Shown: piece after piece, positions 18,906 through 31,760 of the stretch | Layout of the letters: each line of letters opens with the position of its first letter | Numbering within the stretch: position 1 is the stretch's first letter | Source of the DNA: Prochilodus magdalenae | Lineage: Eukaryota; Chordata; Actinopteri; Characiformes; Prochilodontidae | NCBI GenBank assembly: GCA_024036415.1 | Contig: JAMWET010003186.1 | Span: 248,001 to 312,000 of the forward strand | DNA: 64,000 nt | Direction: 5' to 3' | Position numbers and translations under genes: made by a program | Notes under the pieces: model-generated | Seen by the model: only the letters and a program-made list of their open reading frames with translations | Databases searched by the model: none | What the model was told of the DNA's origin: nothing

Positions 18906-19695
18906 CTGGTCCTGACCATTGCAGAACTAACTAAGTATGCAGTGAAACGAATGGACAGTCTACAGTCTGTAATTACAGAACTACAAAGTGCACCCGCAAA
19001 TCTGAACCCATTATACTTAGTTTGGGCAGCCCTGGTCCAATTACATTTTATTTGATCCTTATATTGAAGTGAAACACATGGCTGCATATTTCAGTGCGAT
19101 ACTGTTTATTCGCTGTTTGTAATACCATAAATATGTCCTGTGAACCCATGACAGCACATTTTTTAAGTTTCATTGTTTTCCATATGTTAAACACAGCAAA
19201 TAAATACAATTTGTATACATTTACTAATGTACTGTGTAATGTGTCTGTGAAGGATGTGTTCATGTGTTTTCAATTAGAAATCAACGCAACATAGACTTTG
19301 ACTGGGAGGGATTCAAACTTACTACCAGACAACCGTTTTGTTTACTGTCTGTCTCTGTTGTATGTCATGCCGTTGTAACACCTAATTTCCCACCACAGAT
19401 TAATGGAGAGTTATCTTAGTAGGTGTTTATGAGTAGCAACATTTTCAAACTGTGCTGGTCACTAGTCCTCTGGTATTGCAGCTAATTAGCGCTAGTGTGA
19501 AAACCAGGGAGCCTTCTGATACGCACAGTATATAGGAACTGTTCAAGGACCCCCTTTAGCTTCACCACACATATTAAACCTCTCATTAAGTGACAGGCTT
19601 TACATCAGACACTAAAGGCATCATTATTCTACCATTGTTTCTAAAAATGAGTCTGGAGTGACTCGAGAGCATCACAGATTTGGAGTTACGGCTTA

Positions 19696-19701
19696 TTTAT
19701 T
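19696..19701 (-). terminator. tubgcp5: candidate tubgcp5 poly(A) signal (AATAAA)
   Basis: Canonical AATAAA on the minus strand, about 520 nt past the tubgcp5 stop codon, giving a 3' UTR of about 0.55 kb. The UTR between 19.70 and 20.22 kb has no recognised repeat. Other sites cannot be excluded. Confidence 0.5.
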
Positions 19702-20220
19702 GCACACAAACTGTCACTGAATGAGGAAAAATACAATTTTAAGCTGTAACAATACATACAGGCAAGGAAATATGCACATGTACAGGCATTTACATTTTAC
19801 CTTAAGGTTCACAAAGAATAGTGTCCCTTTGTTACCACACTGGACACACACACGCAACCAGTAGCAAAACATCTTTTCATCCACATATTTAATACACTGT
19901 TGATGCCTTTGTTGGCACAGTATGCAAAACTGACCATTCAAGTGCTTTTTAAGAAATCAAAACAAAGAGTCCTTAGCCTTGATTAAACCATCAAGTGCAA
20001 ATTCACAATATATGGCCAATACTGATGTTTAACGGAGGCCCTAACGAAGACACAGAACACAGCTCTGTCCATGCTGAAGAAGAGCTGTTGTTTAGACACC
20101 ATCAGTCCCTCAATGTGCTTTGATATCAGACATCTTGGCAAAGACAAAACGGTACAGAAGGAACTGTGCAGCATGGCAGTCAACAGCTGGACCAGTGTGC
20201 AGTTTGCAGTCAAGAGTCGT

Positions 20221-20817
20221 CTAGCACTGCTCAAAACCAGCCATCAGAGACAGAGCAAGGGACTCCACTAGGAGGTAAAAGAAAAAATACTGAGTTAACA
20301 AACAGCACAACATTGCGTGCAGTCAACTTGCACACAGAAAACACCAAACTGATGCAATAGAGGAAGCAGTCTCACAATGAGGAAACGATCCCCTGCAGAC
20401 GGCCTTATTCAGAATGGTCACCAAGAACATGTGACAGTTCTTGAAATCGGACTCCATTTTGTCGATAGATTCGATTCTGAAACAGACAAACATGTTTTAG
20501 TCTTTAGAAAGTTCTAACAGAATAGATTCATAGACATGATTAAATAAAACGTTTTATTAAAGTAAAACGTGAAAATATCTGAAACTGACTTCCATGCTCC
20601 AAAGCCTGCCTGCCATCGGTCAGAGAAGATGAGAACCAAATTAAGGACCTTCATGATGGCTTCTTTGACAAAACTGACCTGCAAGGACAGAGTAACCTTG
20701 ATTCTGTGTACAAGTACTGCAGACAGCATTGACTGAAAGCAACTGGAATTTTATTAGGGCACTTAAAATAACCATGCGCTCCACTGAGATACTGCCCCAA
20801 AATGGCAAAAGATGGGC

Positions 20818-20872
<55 letters not shown>

Positions 20873-23800
20873 ACGCGCGTGCGAACGCGTGTCCTACCTT
20901 CTCGCGCAGAAGGCAGCGGTCGTGAATGGTGGACAGATATCTATAATGGATTTTAATGAGCTGGTCCAGATCTTTGGCTTCTTGTACTTGGTGCTGAAAT
21001 TCTAGACCCGTGCTGTGTAGGATCTGAAATCAGAACAAAAGTAATTTAGTGTAAATTAATTAGATTGATATGAGGGTTCTCAAGCAATTCAACTTATTAA
21101 CCACAATAAATCACATTGTTTTAGTGAAGTTAATGGTAATTAAGAACACCCATCTCATTTTCCCCTACAAATATTTACTTTTGACCTTGTATTCCTGATT
21201 TTTCACTTTCCTTTTATTTGTTATGTGGCTTTTGTGCACATAAACAGTCTGCAATGTTAAAAACGCCAAACTAAACGTCTGGGGGTAAACTCTCTTTCCC
21301 CCAAAAAATACTGTTCTCAGCTACCTGAATCATGTAGTGTAAATTCCAGCCCATTTCTCGGTTACAGGTTGACATCATCTTTTCGGACACAGGGTAAATA
21401 CAGATCCCCAGTACGAGGAAAAATATTGTGGAAAAAGAAAACTGTACTACTGGTCAGTTATTCCAGTAGACCATAAAAATTACACTGAGCAAAAAAGCTC
21501 CGCTTTACACAGAAGCACAATTTGCTATATCTACTTCTGTTATAAGTGATCAAATATGCTTCATCAGAAGTTCAGCAGTGTTCTCATCATGTGGAATCAG
21601 GTTCATCTAAACATTAGCATAAAAATGACATAATATGATTATACGAGACGGACAGTGAATACAAGTTTGAAGATAGTTGGGTTGGTCAGCCTGGACCTAA
21701 AAATCAGTGTTGTAATTCAATACGGTAACTTTCACAGCTGTAATCAATACTTCTGCAACACTTGACAGAATCTTTTCTGTAATAAGCACACAAATGGCTA
21801 ATATAAAGACTAAACACCCACCCTGGTCACAATGTAGTTGTGTAGACTGTTAACAAAATGCATTAGCTTGACCCTTAGTAGGAACATCCTGTGGATCTGC
21901 TGGTTTATGGGTTCTCTAGCAGTGTACTCCTCAGATTGGCCTCCTTCACGTCTATTAGCAGCTGCTGTCAAATCTGTGGAGAAATAATATTTTTAGCTGA
22001 TGGAAAATCAGGTGACCTGAATCAGTTTAGAATCTTTCCCAAACAGAGTTGAAAAGCTGTGCCTCGGAAAGTTGGATTTGCCCTTCAAAAAAAAAAAGAA
22101 TGACCTGAAGAAACAAATATGTGTGTGTGTGTGTGTATACATATACATATACACATACACACACACACACACACACAGTCGGCATAACTTACCACAGAAC
22201 CGCAATGTATCCAGACTGTATTTGGCCCATTTTATTTGTAGAAGAAGCAGGAAAACTTGATTGTAGATTTTCTGACATTCAGAACTAATGACAATATCCA
22301 CAGGCCATGGAACCTGGAACAGACAGCTAATGTTAAACAGATCAAAAGTGAATGTTAAAACATCTACATCTAAACGAACACCCTAAAATATGGATCTAGT
22401 TACCTTATAACTCAATGTAAGACCATCAAGGTTATTGATTGGCTGTTTTTTCCTTGTGGGATCGATTGCCTCCAGGAAGATTGACAATCTGTGAAACCAG
22501 CCGCAATACACAGCAGCAAGACAGAAAACTGAAATACACTGAAATGACATACAGATGAAAAGACCTTATGAACTGTTGAAATTCAGGGAGTACCTATTGC
22601 TGTCCTCTGGGTGGCGCTGTCCCACAGCCTCTTGCAGCTGCACATTAAGGAAGGCCAGCTGCTGCCAGCTCTCCTTCTCCAGCACCTTGTCAAAGATGGC
22701 TGTGTAGAAGTCATACATGGTGTCACCAGCCTCCAAGAGGAAATAGTTTCTCATAGCCTGAAGGTATCCTAGTAGCCTGAAAGAAGAAATGAGACCGGTC
22801 AGCCAAGGCATGAAATCGCTCTGCCAGAACTTTCAAAAATACCAACAATATAAACTCAGCTAGACCGGGCCAACGTTTTGAATACTAATAGCATAATTTG
22901 CATAGACAGTATTAAAAACGGAGCTCTAAAGTCTAAAAGACAGCATTTTACCTGTAGTCCTTTTTGAGGGTCCTCATGAGATTGCCACAGCATTCAATGT
23001 ATCTCCTTTCAATGTGTGGGTACAGGCAGGAGCGTAGAGTCAGTTCAAACGTTTGACAAGTCACCGATTCTGATGAACGGTCCACAATCACGTCACCACC
23101 ACAGAACTTCTCATGAAAGTCTTTCTGTTCCAAATACAACCTGAGGACGATGAGGAGGACAATTTTATTATCCTTATTCATCATCGAATTTAAAGAGTTG
23201 CTTGTTTGTTTATAGATTTGTTAATTTCTCATCTTATGGACTGCTAGAACCTTGTGATGTTTCTTTGGTAGGTCAGATCACCTTGCAAAGTTGATGGCCA
23301 GCAGGGGGTCATGGATGTCCTCCATTTCCAGATGACGGGCCACAATGGACTGCATCTTAATAAGGCTCCTTTTGGTGGCTTGTTGCTCCGTTACTGTATC
23401 CGTGGGCGACTCCTCTCCACGCCGCAAGCGTGTTTGCACTGATTCCAGAAAGAGTGTGTAAAGACTTTTCCTTTCAGCATCTATGAGAGATAAACACATC
23501 CACACACAATAAATGTCTTCCATAAATACTTTTAACATATACTTATAACACGAGACTGGAAGTGTGATATTAGCTTAGTACTGATATATATATAGTCAAA
23601 TAATGACTTCTGATCAGCCACAGAGCACTTCCTTACTTATCCTCTAAACTACATTGTCCTTAATACACAAACCGGATGTGGTCTGGGTTGAGAAAAGGTT
23701 TGAACAGAGGTGGCAAAAGTACCTTTCTTAAACAAAATTAGAAGTTGTACAGCAAAATTGTACTTAGGTAGAAGTCAAAGTACGTCTAATCGTTTTAACC

Positions 23801-26800
23801 AAGATTTTCATTTTGGCAGTTAAAACTAACCAGCAGGGCTAATAATTCAAATCAGCTATTCACGTCAACACTTACACCTAACAACAGCAACCAATCTGAA
23901 ATCTGAATTCACATATAAGGACAGAGAAGACTACAAACATGTAACATTAGACAGTTAAACCTACAAAGTTAAAGTTGTTCAAACTAAATGAACACGCAGC
24001 TTAATGCTGGTTAAATCAGATAGCTGATGTGCTAATACGAGGAAAAACAACATAACAAACCCGAGATTTAATCACTGCAGGCTCGTGCTACCACAGCGCA
24101 CATAAGAAACATGAGTAAGTCATTTCACCATATCTTATCTGTTACTCTGTCTCAATGCACGGACATGTTAGATGTTCGCTGTATCTTCACAAAGCCTGAC
24201 CAGCTTTTTAAAAATTCCAACAGCGCTGTAAATTGGACTAAATTTGATCCACTAATATCTTCTTATTTTAACTTCCGTCCCACCTTAAAAAGTCATTCGG
24301 TTATACACATCGCCTTTGCACTCTCTTGAACGTGACTGCTACATCATCATTTATTTTGGACATATTTATAAAACAAGACCTTGACTATTGTCATTTACTG
24401 TTTGTTTATCAATGCTAGCCTTGTAGGTTCAGTACTAAACTAAAGAAGCATAATTCAGACAATTCTGGATATCCTGTCTGATCCACAACATGTAGGGTAA
24501 ATGGAAAACCATCTACATTAGATAACCCAAGCCCAACCAAACCCTGACCTCTAGAAGTTCCATCAGCCTGCTCTGTCTCCTTGCAGTCCAGGTTCTTCAG
24601 GAGCTGCATGGACTTTCCTGCCATGATGATTTGCTTTAGGACAGGCTTAAGGAAGGACACCATGGTGTGCTGCCTGTTGCTGGAGCCCTGCTCTCCTCCA
24701 GAGCTTCCACTGGCAGCATCACTCAGCCTCTCCTCACTGTCCACCGCCTCAGACACACTGTACAGGGTGTAGGTGGCATACCAGAAGTCCCTGTGGTTCA
24801 CAGGCACATCCTTGTTCCTAGTGGACAAAGACCCAATACTTAAACAGCCACTCCAGTTGATCATTGAAATGTTCTTACACCGTAATATATAATCTCATGT
24901 GTCACTGTTTGAAGAAATATTATGGAATTTTCTATTATGGAAATTACTTAATGGGAATAAACAGTGCCTAAGAGTCTCACAGCTAGTCAGCTTTTAAGAA
25001 GCAATGAATTTCACAGTGATGCCATCTAAGAGTATGTACTCTCTTTTTTCAAGGCAATGTTCTGCCAGAATTTCAATTTCATTCAACTTGTATTTATTAC
25101 CTCTGAATTATAAACTCTTTGGCTGGGTCAAACAAGTGACCGTGAACAATCCATTCATCCACAATCTCGAGATACGGCCGGACCGTTTCAACCCAGAGTG
25201 AGAAGAGAAGTGCCACCTGATGATAGAGAGGTCTAACAGGCATCAGTCCGTTTGTAACCATTACTTTGTATGTCTGTAAAGCAGTAATACAGGCGCTATA
25301 GAGCAAGCAAAGCACTAAACAGTGCAGGACAGCAGTCCCATACACACATACTAGCACGCCTAAATAGTGAGTAGTTTAAAAGGTTTTTCAACTTAAGGCA
25401 AAATCCGGTCCAAGATTGTTCGGGTTTTTGGACAAATAGAATCTATAACTCTCAAACTGTAATCATAAAAATGGTCAATCTCAGCAGAAACGTATTTACT
25501 TCTGCATGTTTAGTCATTTTGTGTCCACTCCCTGTTTTCCAAAAGTTAACAACTTTAATCAGACCTCACTGAGTAATTAGCTTTCCTCGACATCCAGAAT
25601 CACTATTCTCATAACCTCATTCATAAACTGTTCATTCTTAATCCTACTCTGAAGGATATTAAAGAAGGTTTTTACATCGGTCATAGTTGGATTAATTTTA
25701 TTCTACAAAATAATCTGAACACTTTTACTCAAACTTACCGATTGCTCAGAAGCTTCACCCACACTGTCATATTCGATGATGGCCTTGTAGAGGGTGTTGA
25801 GCAAGTGTGAGGCTCGTACCACGTTTGGCGTGCCGGGAGGGACCTCAGCCACCCCTGTGCAGAAAACCCTATGCAACACGGTGATCTGAGACAGGTGAGG
25901 GCCGAGTCGCTCCAACACAGTGGACAATGTCACAGTCTCATCTGCACACACAGCACAGAAATAGACAAATAAAACAATGTACAGGCTGCACCTTTGACAT
26001 CATTACTTTCTACGCTATTAACAAAAATAAGGGTAAACTCTACATACCTCTGCCTATGATATCTTTTTCAATGGCTGTGAGCTCTTCTTTAAAGCTGGAG
26101 AAGTACTTGTAGAGTGCCCACACAAAGGCTTGGTAAGTTCTGAATGGAGGCTCAGAATTCTTCTTGGACGAGGAGGAGGAGGAAGAGTTGAGCCCAGGAG
26201 GACAAGCCTCTGCACTGTGACCAGTCACCTCATCAATGAACCTCTGGAGACGGAAAACTGCCTGGCCATATGCTGCTATATGCTCCAGCACTGAGCGAAG
26301 GCAATTCTGGACCAGGTACATAAAAAGGGTTGAGTATACATACATACACACACATAAAGCAGAGACACCCTCACCGCACATATTATATATGTGTGTGTGT
26401 GTGTGTAAAAGATTGGTGACTGCTGGTATAAATAATAATATACTAATAATATAAATAAGGACCAACACTATTTTACATTTTATTAAGTAGTTTTAAAAAA
26501 GTAATATCTCAATTAGTCATTATTAATGATAAGATAACAAGAAGGTTATTTTAAATATTTATTAAGTAGCTTATTATTGTGTTAAGTGATGTGTTAATGG
26601 GTTCATAAACATGTCTTTTTTCATATTATCTAGCAATCACAAAATCCATTGGTTTGAACTTCAGTGATCATTTCTACAACATGACACCATATTTTTTAGC
26701 TTTTAAAAATAAATAAATAAAGTGTACTTTTTCCTTTTTTAACATAACATTAAATAACATGTAAACGAATGAACCGGAAAAATAAATGCATGGCACTGAC

Positions 26801-29800
26801 CACTATAAAATACCTGACATCTCTTCAGTGAGGCACATTTCTATTAAATCACAAAAATGATAAATAAATCTAAATAAATATTTAATTATTTGTATTTAAT
26901 TATTATTGTTTTAGTTGAAAATAAAAGCAGCAGGCCCAAATAATTGCGTCATCATCTACTAGCTTCTTGCACACTAATAAACAACAAATTAATTTAATTA
27001 GTTTTATTTAAACAACTGTGACTTAAGAGTTAAAGGAATCAGTCTGTTTTTCAGGTTCTTCACTAGTCAATCCTGCTTTGTAAATAGGAAGTGTTCAATC
27101 TTTTAGCAATGATTAGGAACTACTTGATCATATCAATAATGGTGTTTCTATTAAATTATTAGTTAATCATTCATTGTGACACTATATTACCTTCTAGTAA
27201 TGTTATTACTCTCTAATTGACTCATTAACTAATGTACTGTTATTGTGATGTGTTGCCAAGGAGCTAAATTAAATAAGAAATAAAACAACAAATTAAAACA
27301 AGAGAATCAGCCTTTGCTTACATTGGTCAAGTGTGTGACCACCACGTCATTCCTCACGCTTACTTTGCCATCATGGTGCTGAAATATGAAAAGCCTCTTT
27401 ACACCTGACAGCAGCCTAAACACACAGAAGAACACACAGGGTCATTATCATTTATTTGTCCATGTGCTTAGCAGAAAGCAGCTTAGCACTGGATTCAGAA
27501 ACAGAGAACAGAAAGACTTTCCACTGAGGTGGTAAATATCACCATCCGTGATATTTCTACAAGATGTCAGTGAAACAGTCAACATAGTCTGTCTTCACTA
27601 TTAACTATAACATTTAGACAGAAGAAAATCAGCAGGATGAACAAACAAAGTTTATATGCATGTCATTTCATGCAAAGAAAAAATGAACCCTATTTTACTA
27701 ATATAATAATGACTAAAGTACCTGTATCTACATCTTTAATCATTTCTAGGACTATATGTATATTAATATAAACAGCTCAAATCATACCATAAAGTCTCTC
27801 GAATCACTTGGGTTTCAGTAACAAAAGCTTTTTCCTCAGGCAGGTACAGCGGGTCAGTGTTGTAGAGATGCTGATCCCTGCAGAGAGAATATCAGATGTT
27901 TCCATTAATTAAAGCTACACATACGCTTTTTTCTGGATACATCTACTCTTAGATACAGAGACTCTGTGAATACAAAATAGTGCTGATTCAACCCATTGAC
28001 AAAATGTGTAAAGTACTACTAGGAGGTTAGACCTAATCCAGTGTAGAAGATATCCTTTCCCCTGATCTGAGATTCATTTTGACAGTTCTCCTAAAATGCT
28101 ATAAGGCTCGAGGTGGGCAGGGACATACAGCTCAAAAAAATGGTTGAGGTTAGAACAGTCAGTCAGAAACATGCGAATGCTGTCATCACATGGAGCAGAG
28201 CGCCACTCCCGCTGACCTAATCTAGCACCAAGCATTTAAAAGGACTGATTTAGCATGGGTTCTTCATACCCATCCCTAAACTTAGCTAAAATAGGAGTAG
28301 ACTGAAAACTTTTTCCTCACCAGACATTGAGCAGGTTAGAGTGCAGATGGAGGCTGTGTGGAAAACGGGAAGAGTGGGGAACCCAGTATGGAGTTACGAC
28401 ATGCAGCTCCAGCCAAGCACGGGCATCTGGCTCACCCACTAAATAAACAAACACGGTGAATTATAGCACTATATTAAAGCCATTAACAGCCAGTGGCTGT
28501 CAAGCTCTTAATCAGCTTGTTGAAAAACAAATTGATACAAATGGTTTAATTTACAGCGAGTGTGTGTTCATTTTCAAATGCTGCACTAAAGACTTCCTGG
28601 AATGCGCAGTGATGTTTACAATGTGAAGTACACTAGTTACAGGTGTCCATTGAACTGAGTAGTGTTGAGATTGTGCCTTTACCAGTCCAAGTGACTTGTA
28701 CTGTCTTATTATTCCTTTCCTGGTCTTCCTGTGGCGTTCTGTCCACCTGTATCCCAGAATCCTCTCTGCTGATAGGCTGCTGACTTTCTTCCTCCTCACT
28801 TTCGTCCTCTGACCACTCCTTTAAAAGCAATTACATGCACAAAGAATTGGAAGATGCACTCACATTGCTGTATGTAAGTGCACAAAGCCATACAGCACAG
28901 ACATGGGCAGCACAGCTTTTATTAATTCTAATAGTGTCCGGTTACTTTTCACAGTTAATTTCATTTTACACATAAAGCCACATATTCATGGCCATGCTTG
29001 ATTAGCTGACACATAGGTAACTAAAAAAGGTCAGTACAAATACAAAACCTTAACAGTATTCAAATGAATCCAAAGTTTATCTCAGGCTACTCACCGGAGT
29101 GTCTGGAAAAGGGCCTGTGTCTATATCTTCTCCTTCCATTAAGTACTTAGCCCAGTCAAAACTGTCTTCTTTTTCTGCATTAGGAAATTATTTTACTAAA
29201 GATTAGGCACATTAAATATGCTGTGCATAAACCTATTTAAGCCATCCATTGCAATATTGGAGCTAGGGTTGGGGCTGGAGCTGGAGCTAGGGTTGGGGCC
29301 GGAGCTAGGGTTTTACATTTTACATTTACATATCCATAAAAGTAACTTGTTTGTCCGACTCCTTTGTATGGTGTGTTTATGTGAATGTGCTGACCTGATG
29401 AAATGACCAGATGAAGTTGACCATTTTTCTATTTAAATGCATCAGTGTGGGCTTCCTTTTGGAACATATTACATCAAAGGAACTATGAACGATTAATCCT
29501 CCATCTGTCTAACACAAAGGTGTTGACTTAACACAACTGACCTGACTCTTTCAGTCTGGGCCTTTCACTGTAGTTATTGTTGGATGGAGAGTCAGACAGG
29601 AACAGTAACAAAGCCAGTACACCATGGTGGACATCAGTCTGTAGGAAACAGTAAAAAGCAACAGCTGTAATATGTATTTAGTGTATTAAATGTCTTTGTG
29701 GTGCAATATGATTTTACAGTATCCTACCATGGTACCCTCAGTATTAGGAAGAGGTGAGTTTAGAAACTCCTCAGTTAGTCGCATCCAGCTCTCTGCTTTA

Positions 29801-30689
29801 CTCAGGTCAGAGTGCACCATAAGTTTTTCATAGAGTCTGTGAATCATGAAAGGTGAAGCAGACATGGGCTTTAGAATTAAAAACTCTGAGGTGGGCAAGC
29901 TTATGGAGAACTGTTGGATCAAATTCTCACCCTTTTATGGAGCGCTGCACTTGGTGACTGCTGACATCTAGGAATCTGTGAAACCTATACAGTGTGAAGA
30001 GGAGGAGGAAAAAAACGTCACCATATATATGCCACATATAGCTTTAAGCATGTAACTGCCGCAGCTAAAAAAAGTCAAGTTTTTAGAAATTCAGCAACAT
30101 CAGCACTTCGTTTGGAATGAGTGAGAATTCCTCAAAGGGGAATTACACAGATTTTCTGTGGGGATTTGGCCATAATTAAATAGTTAAGATACACATAAAG
30201 TCATTAACATATTTTTTGACCTAAAATTCTCCATTCTAGAAAAACAGGTGAGATTTACTTAGAGTTGTGGTGATAGGACTGTGACGGCTGACATGTTGAA
30301 TGCCTTTAAAAGCTACATCACAGAATGCATATATATTTGAATGGTAGACACCATGAAAAAAAAGTTACAGGCATCACAAATGATTTCACATCAAACTCCT
30401 ATGCATGACTTTTTCTTACTTCCCAACGACCAAATTATACATAAATATGGAAAAACCGAAGGTACATAACTATGAGAGACCGGTACATAATAATCTTGAA
30501 CCTGCGAGAGTGCCAACCCCAGGGGCTTTTCAGTTTACAGACGACAAATGCTTACCTGAAATTTGACCATGCAAATTTAAGAGCCATTTGGAAGTTCTGG
30601 TCCTCTTCATCTTGAATGCCAGTCATATGCGCTGTCAGCCTCCTCACCTCTTGGTCCAGTTCTTTTTCGAACTTGGTCCAGTGTGCCAT
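20221..30689 (-). CDS. tubgcp5: tubgcp5, gamma-tubulin complex component 5 (complete, 23 coding exons)
   Basis: GCP5 is a subunit of the gamma-tubulin ring complex that nucleates microtubules at centrosomes. Coding exons: 30556-30689, 29931-29984, 29728-29836, 29542-29638, 29095-29174, 28683-28818, 28321-28438, 27788-27877, 27322-27415, 26048-26306, 25739-25941, 25101-25216, 24549-24817, 23282-23480, 22952-23140, 22594-22776, 22404-22488, 22193-22313, 21822-21973, 20898-21023, 20590-20678, 20376-20476, 20221-20267. All borders are GT-AG and phases agree. The total is 3051 nt, 1016 residues; human is about 1024. Start ATG 30687-30689 gives MAHWTKFEKEL; stop TAG 20221-20223 follows MAGFEQC. Vertebrate GCP5 hallmarks: SREDSGIQVDRTP, SFLKPVLKQIIMAGKSMQLL, SESVTCQTFELTLRSCLYPH and QIHRMFLLRVKLMHFVNSLH. 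The N-terminal GRIP domain begins near residue 275 and the C-terminal gamma-tubulin-binding GRIP domain near 716. A seven-serine run lies at about 345-351. No lesion seen. Confidence 0.98.
20820..20871. repeat. (GT)n microsatellite next to the tubgcp5 exon 20 donor
   Basis: About 25 uninterrupted GT units followed by a CG-alternating flank (GCACGCGCGTGCG). On the tubgcp5 transcript this is a CA repeat beginning about 26 nt after the 5' splice site of exon 20898-21023. Confidence 0.95.
22120..22177. repeat. (GT)n ... (AC)n inverted microsatellite next to the tubgcp5 exon 18 donor
   Basis: A GT run (22120-22136) and an AC run (22157-22177) are separated by about 20 nt of alternating AT/AC sequence, so the two can pair as a hairpin. 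Exon 22193-22313 ends 15 nt away on the minus strand. Confidence 0.9.
23704..23810. repeat. fragment of a hAT-like non-autonomous repeat in a tubgcp5 intron
   Basis: The segment starts AGGTGGCAAAAGTAC and repeats 'agtac' and 'gtagaagt' motifs, typical of the common fish element whose ends read as a string of AAAGTAC and AGTAGAAGT words. A longer relative lies at 48.97-49.53 kb. Only one end is recognisable. Confidence 0.45.
24100..24440 (+). mobile_element. possible LINE (L2/CR1-like) reverse-transcriptase remnant in a tubgcp5 intron
   Basis: On the plus strand, opposite to tubgcp5, broken frames include LDYCHLL, which resembles the DYCN-type motif near the end of the reverse transcriptase of fish L2/CR1 LINEs. 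It is preceded by a 72-codon open frame (24111-24329). Stops and frameshifts break the reading. The motif is short, so this is a tentative assignment. Confidence 0.35.
26384..26407. repeat. short (TA)/(GT)n microsatellite in a tubgcp5 intron
   Basis: A TATATAT stretch followed by about eight GT units, roughly 80 bp from exon 26048-26306 on its upstream (acceptor) side. Confidence 0.8.
29259..29313. repeat. G-rich short tandem repeat in a tubgcp5 intron
   Basis: Three copies of a unit like GGAGCTAGGGTTGGGGC, with an extra GGAGCT block, between tubgcp5 exons 29095-29174 and 29542-29638. The GGGTTGGGG blocks give several G-runs on the plus strand, the non-template side for tubgcp5 being the C-rich strand. 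Confidence 0.85.
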
Positions 30690-31150
30690 CCTGCACTTGC
30701 TTAGCCAACTTACGTAAAAAAAACAGCTGGCCGAATTGGTTAACCCCCGGTTATAAAAACAGGTCTAAAAACACCACCTCGGTCCTCACTGATTCTTCAT
30801 GTCCGCACTTATCATTCTCACAACGAGCTGTTTTAGAGCAGCAGAGCCACTTGTTTTCAGACAGTGCATTCTAGCTAGATGGCTAACCAGCTAGCATCAA
30901 CCTAATGCCAGGTTCAGTTCTACAGCTAAGAGAAAATGGTGAGGAAAGAAGACGGTGAGAAAAACGCCTCTCTTTTGGAAGGTGCAGCAGGGCAGAGATT
31001 TTCCTGTCACTCGTTTCGACAATAAACCAGCCACAAAACGCTCCAGTTTAATATAGATAGCTGACCAGCGACACTCTGCAGCGTCGCTGCTCCTTCTTGC
31101 CGCTCAGCTTGTTATGATGCTCCTTCTGTGGTGAACCATCTAAAGCGATC
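30690..31150 (-). promoter_or_regulatory. tubgcp5: presumed tubgcp5 5' UTR and promoter
   Basis: This stretch lies directly upstream of the tubgcp5 start codon. It is somewhat richer in CpG near 31.07-31.15 kb, and no repeat is recognised before the dispersed element starting near 31.18 kb. No TATA box or obvious factor site was identified. Placement is inferred from the gene start only. Confidence 0.4.
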
Positions 31151-31179
31151 AGCTCTCTACCGCCACCTATCCGCCTGGA

Positions 31180-31760
31180 TACGAGGGACGGGCGATACCA
31201 CCGGTTTTCCAGTCGATCCGATTACAATATCGATATCCTGATCTTTTAAAGCTTGAGGTATCCGACAACGATAAATGGTAAATGTAAACAGCATTATAAC
31301 AGAAAGTCTGACCTTAATATAACATAAACTTTCAGAAAGCAAGGTTCAGTAATAAGTATCAATTCAGTTTCTGATAATATTCAATAATATCTTAACTGAA
31401 AATGTAATCCCTAAATGTGCATCTATTAGATGAGTATCTAAATAGTTACACTGGAAAGTCAATTTATATATCTGATGAAAGTTAAACATTATTAAAACCA
31501 TGTCAGATAAAAGAATAAGTATATCTAATATTCTGCTATGCTGTTTTAATGTTTGTAGCCTGTTATTTTCACAAGCCGTGTTAAACTGTTAGACCTTTAC
31601 TGGTGAGTCTTTTGATCACTCACTCAGAAATCTCAACCAATTTAGTCTTACTATTGGACATTACATTTGAAGGAGCTTCTTACTCACCAGTTTTTTTGGG
31701 AGCAGAAGGAGACTGTGAAAGAAAAAGTAGTTCCTATACTACACCATCAGAATGTAACTG
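31180..31760. repeat. dispersed repeat, copy B (GGGCGATACCAC family)
   Basis: The left end (GACGGGCGATACCACC, then CGATCCGAT and ATCGATATC) matches copy A. The right part (31.57-31.74 kb), with GCCGTGTTAAACTG, TTACTGGTGAGTC, CTTCTTACTCACCAG and TTTTTTTGGG, matches copy C at 35.1-35.3 kb. B thus links A and C into one family. No open frame of interest. Confidence 0.6.

Larger units (their letters stand above)
15961..20220. other. cyfip1-tubgcp5 intergenic spacer
   Basis: Between the cyfip1 promoter and the tubgcp5 stop codon. It holds copy A of the CGATA repeat, a dead Tc1-like element, the fold-back element, and the tubgcp5 3' UTR. Nothing with convincing protein-coding conservation was seen in the remaining parts (17.7-18.5 kb and 18.9-19.7 kb). 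Confidence 0.6.

Noticed and set aside
24111..24329. Independent small gene in a tubgcp5 intron
   Set aside because: Lies next to LINE-like DYC motif wording and is not spliced; more likely retrotransposon remnant.
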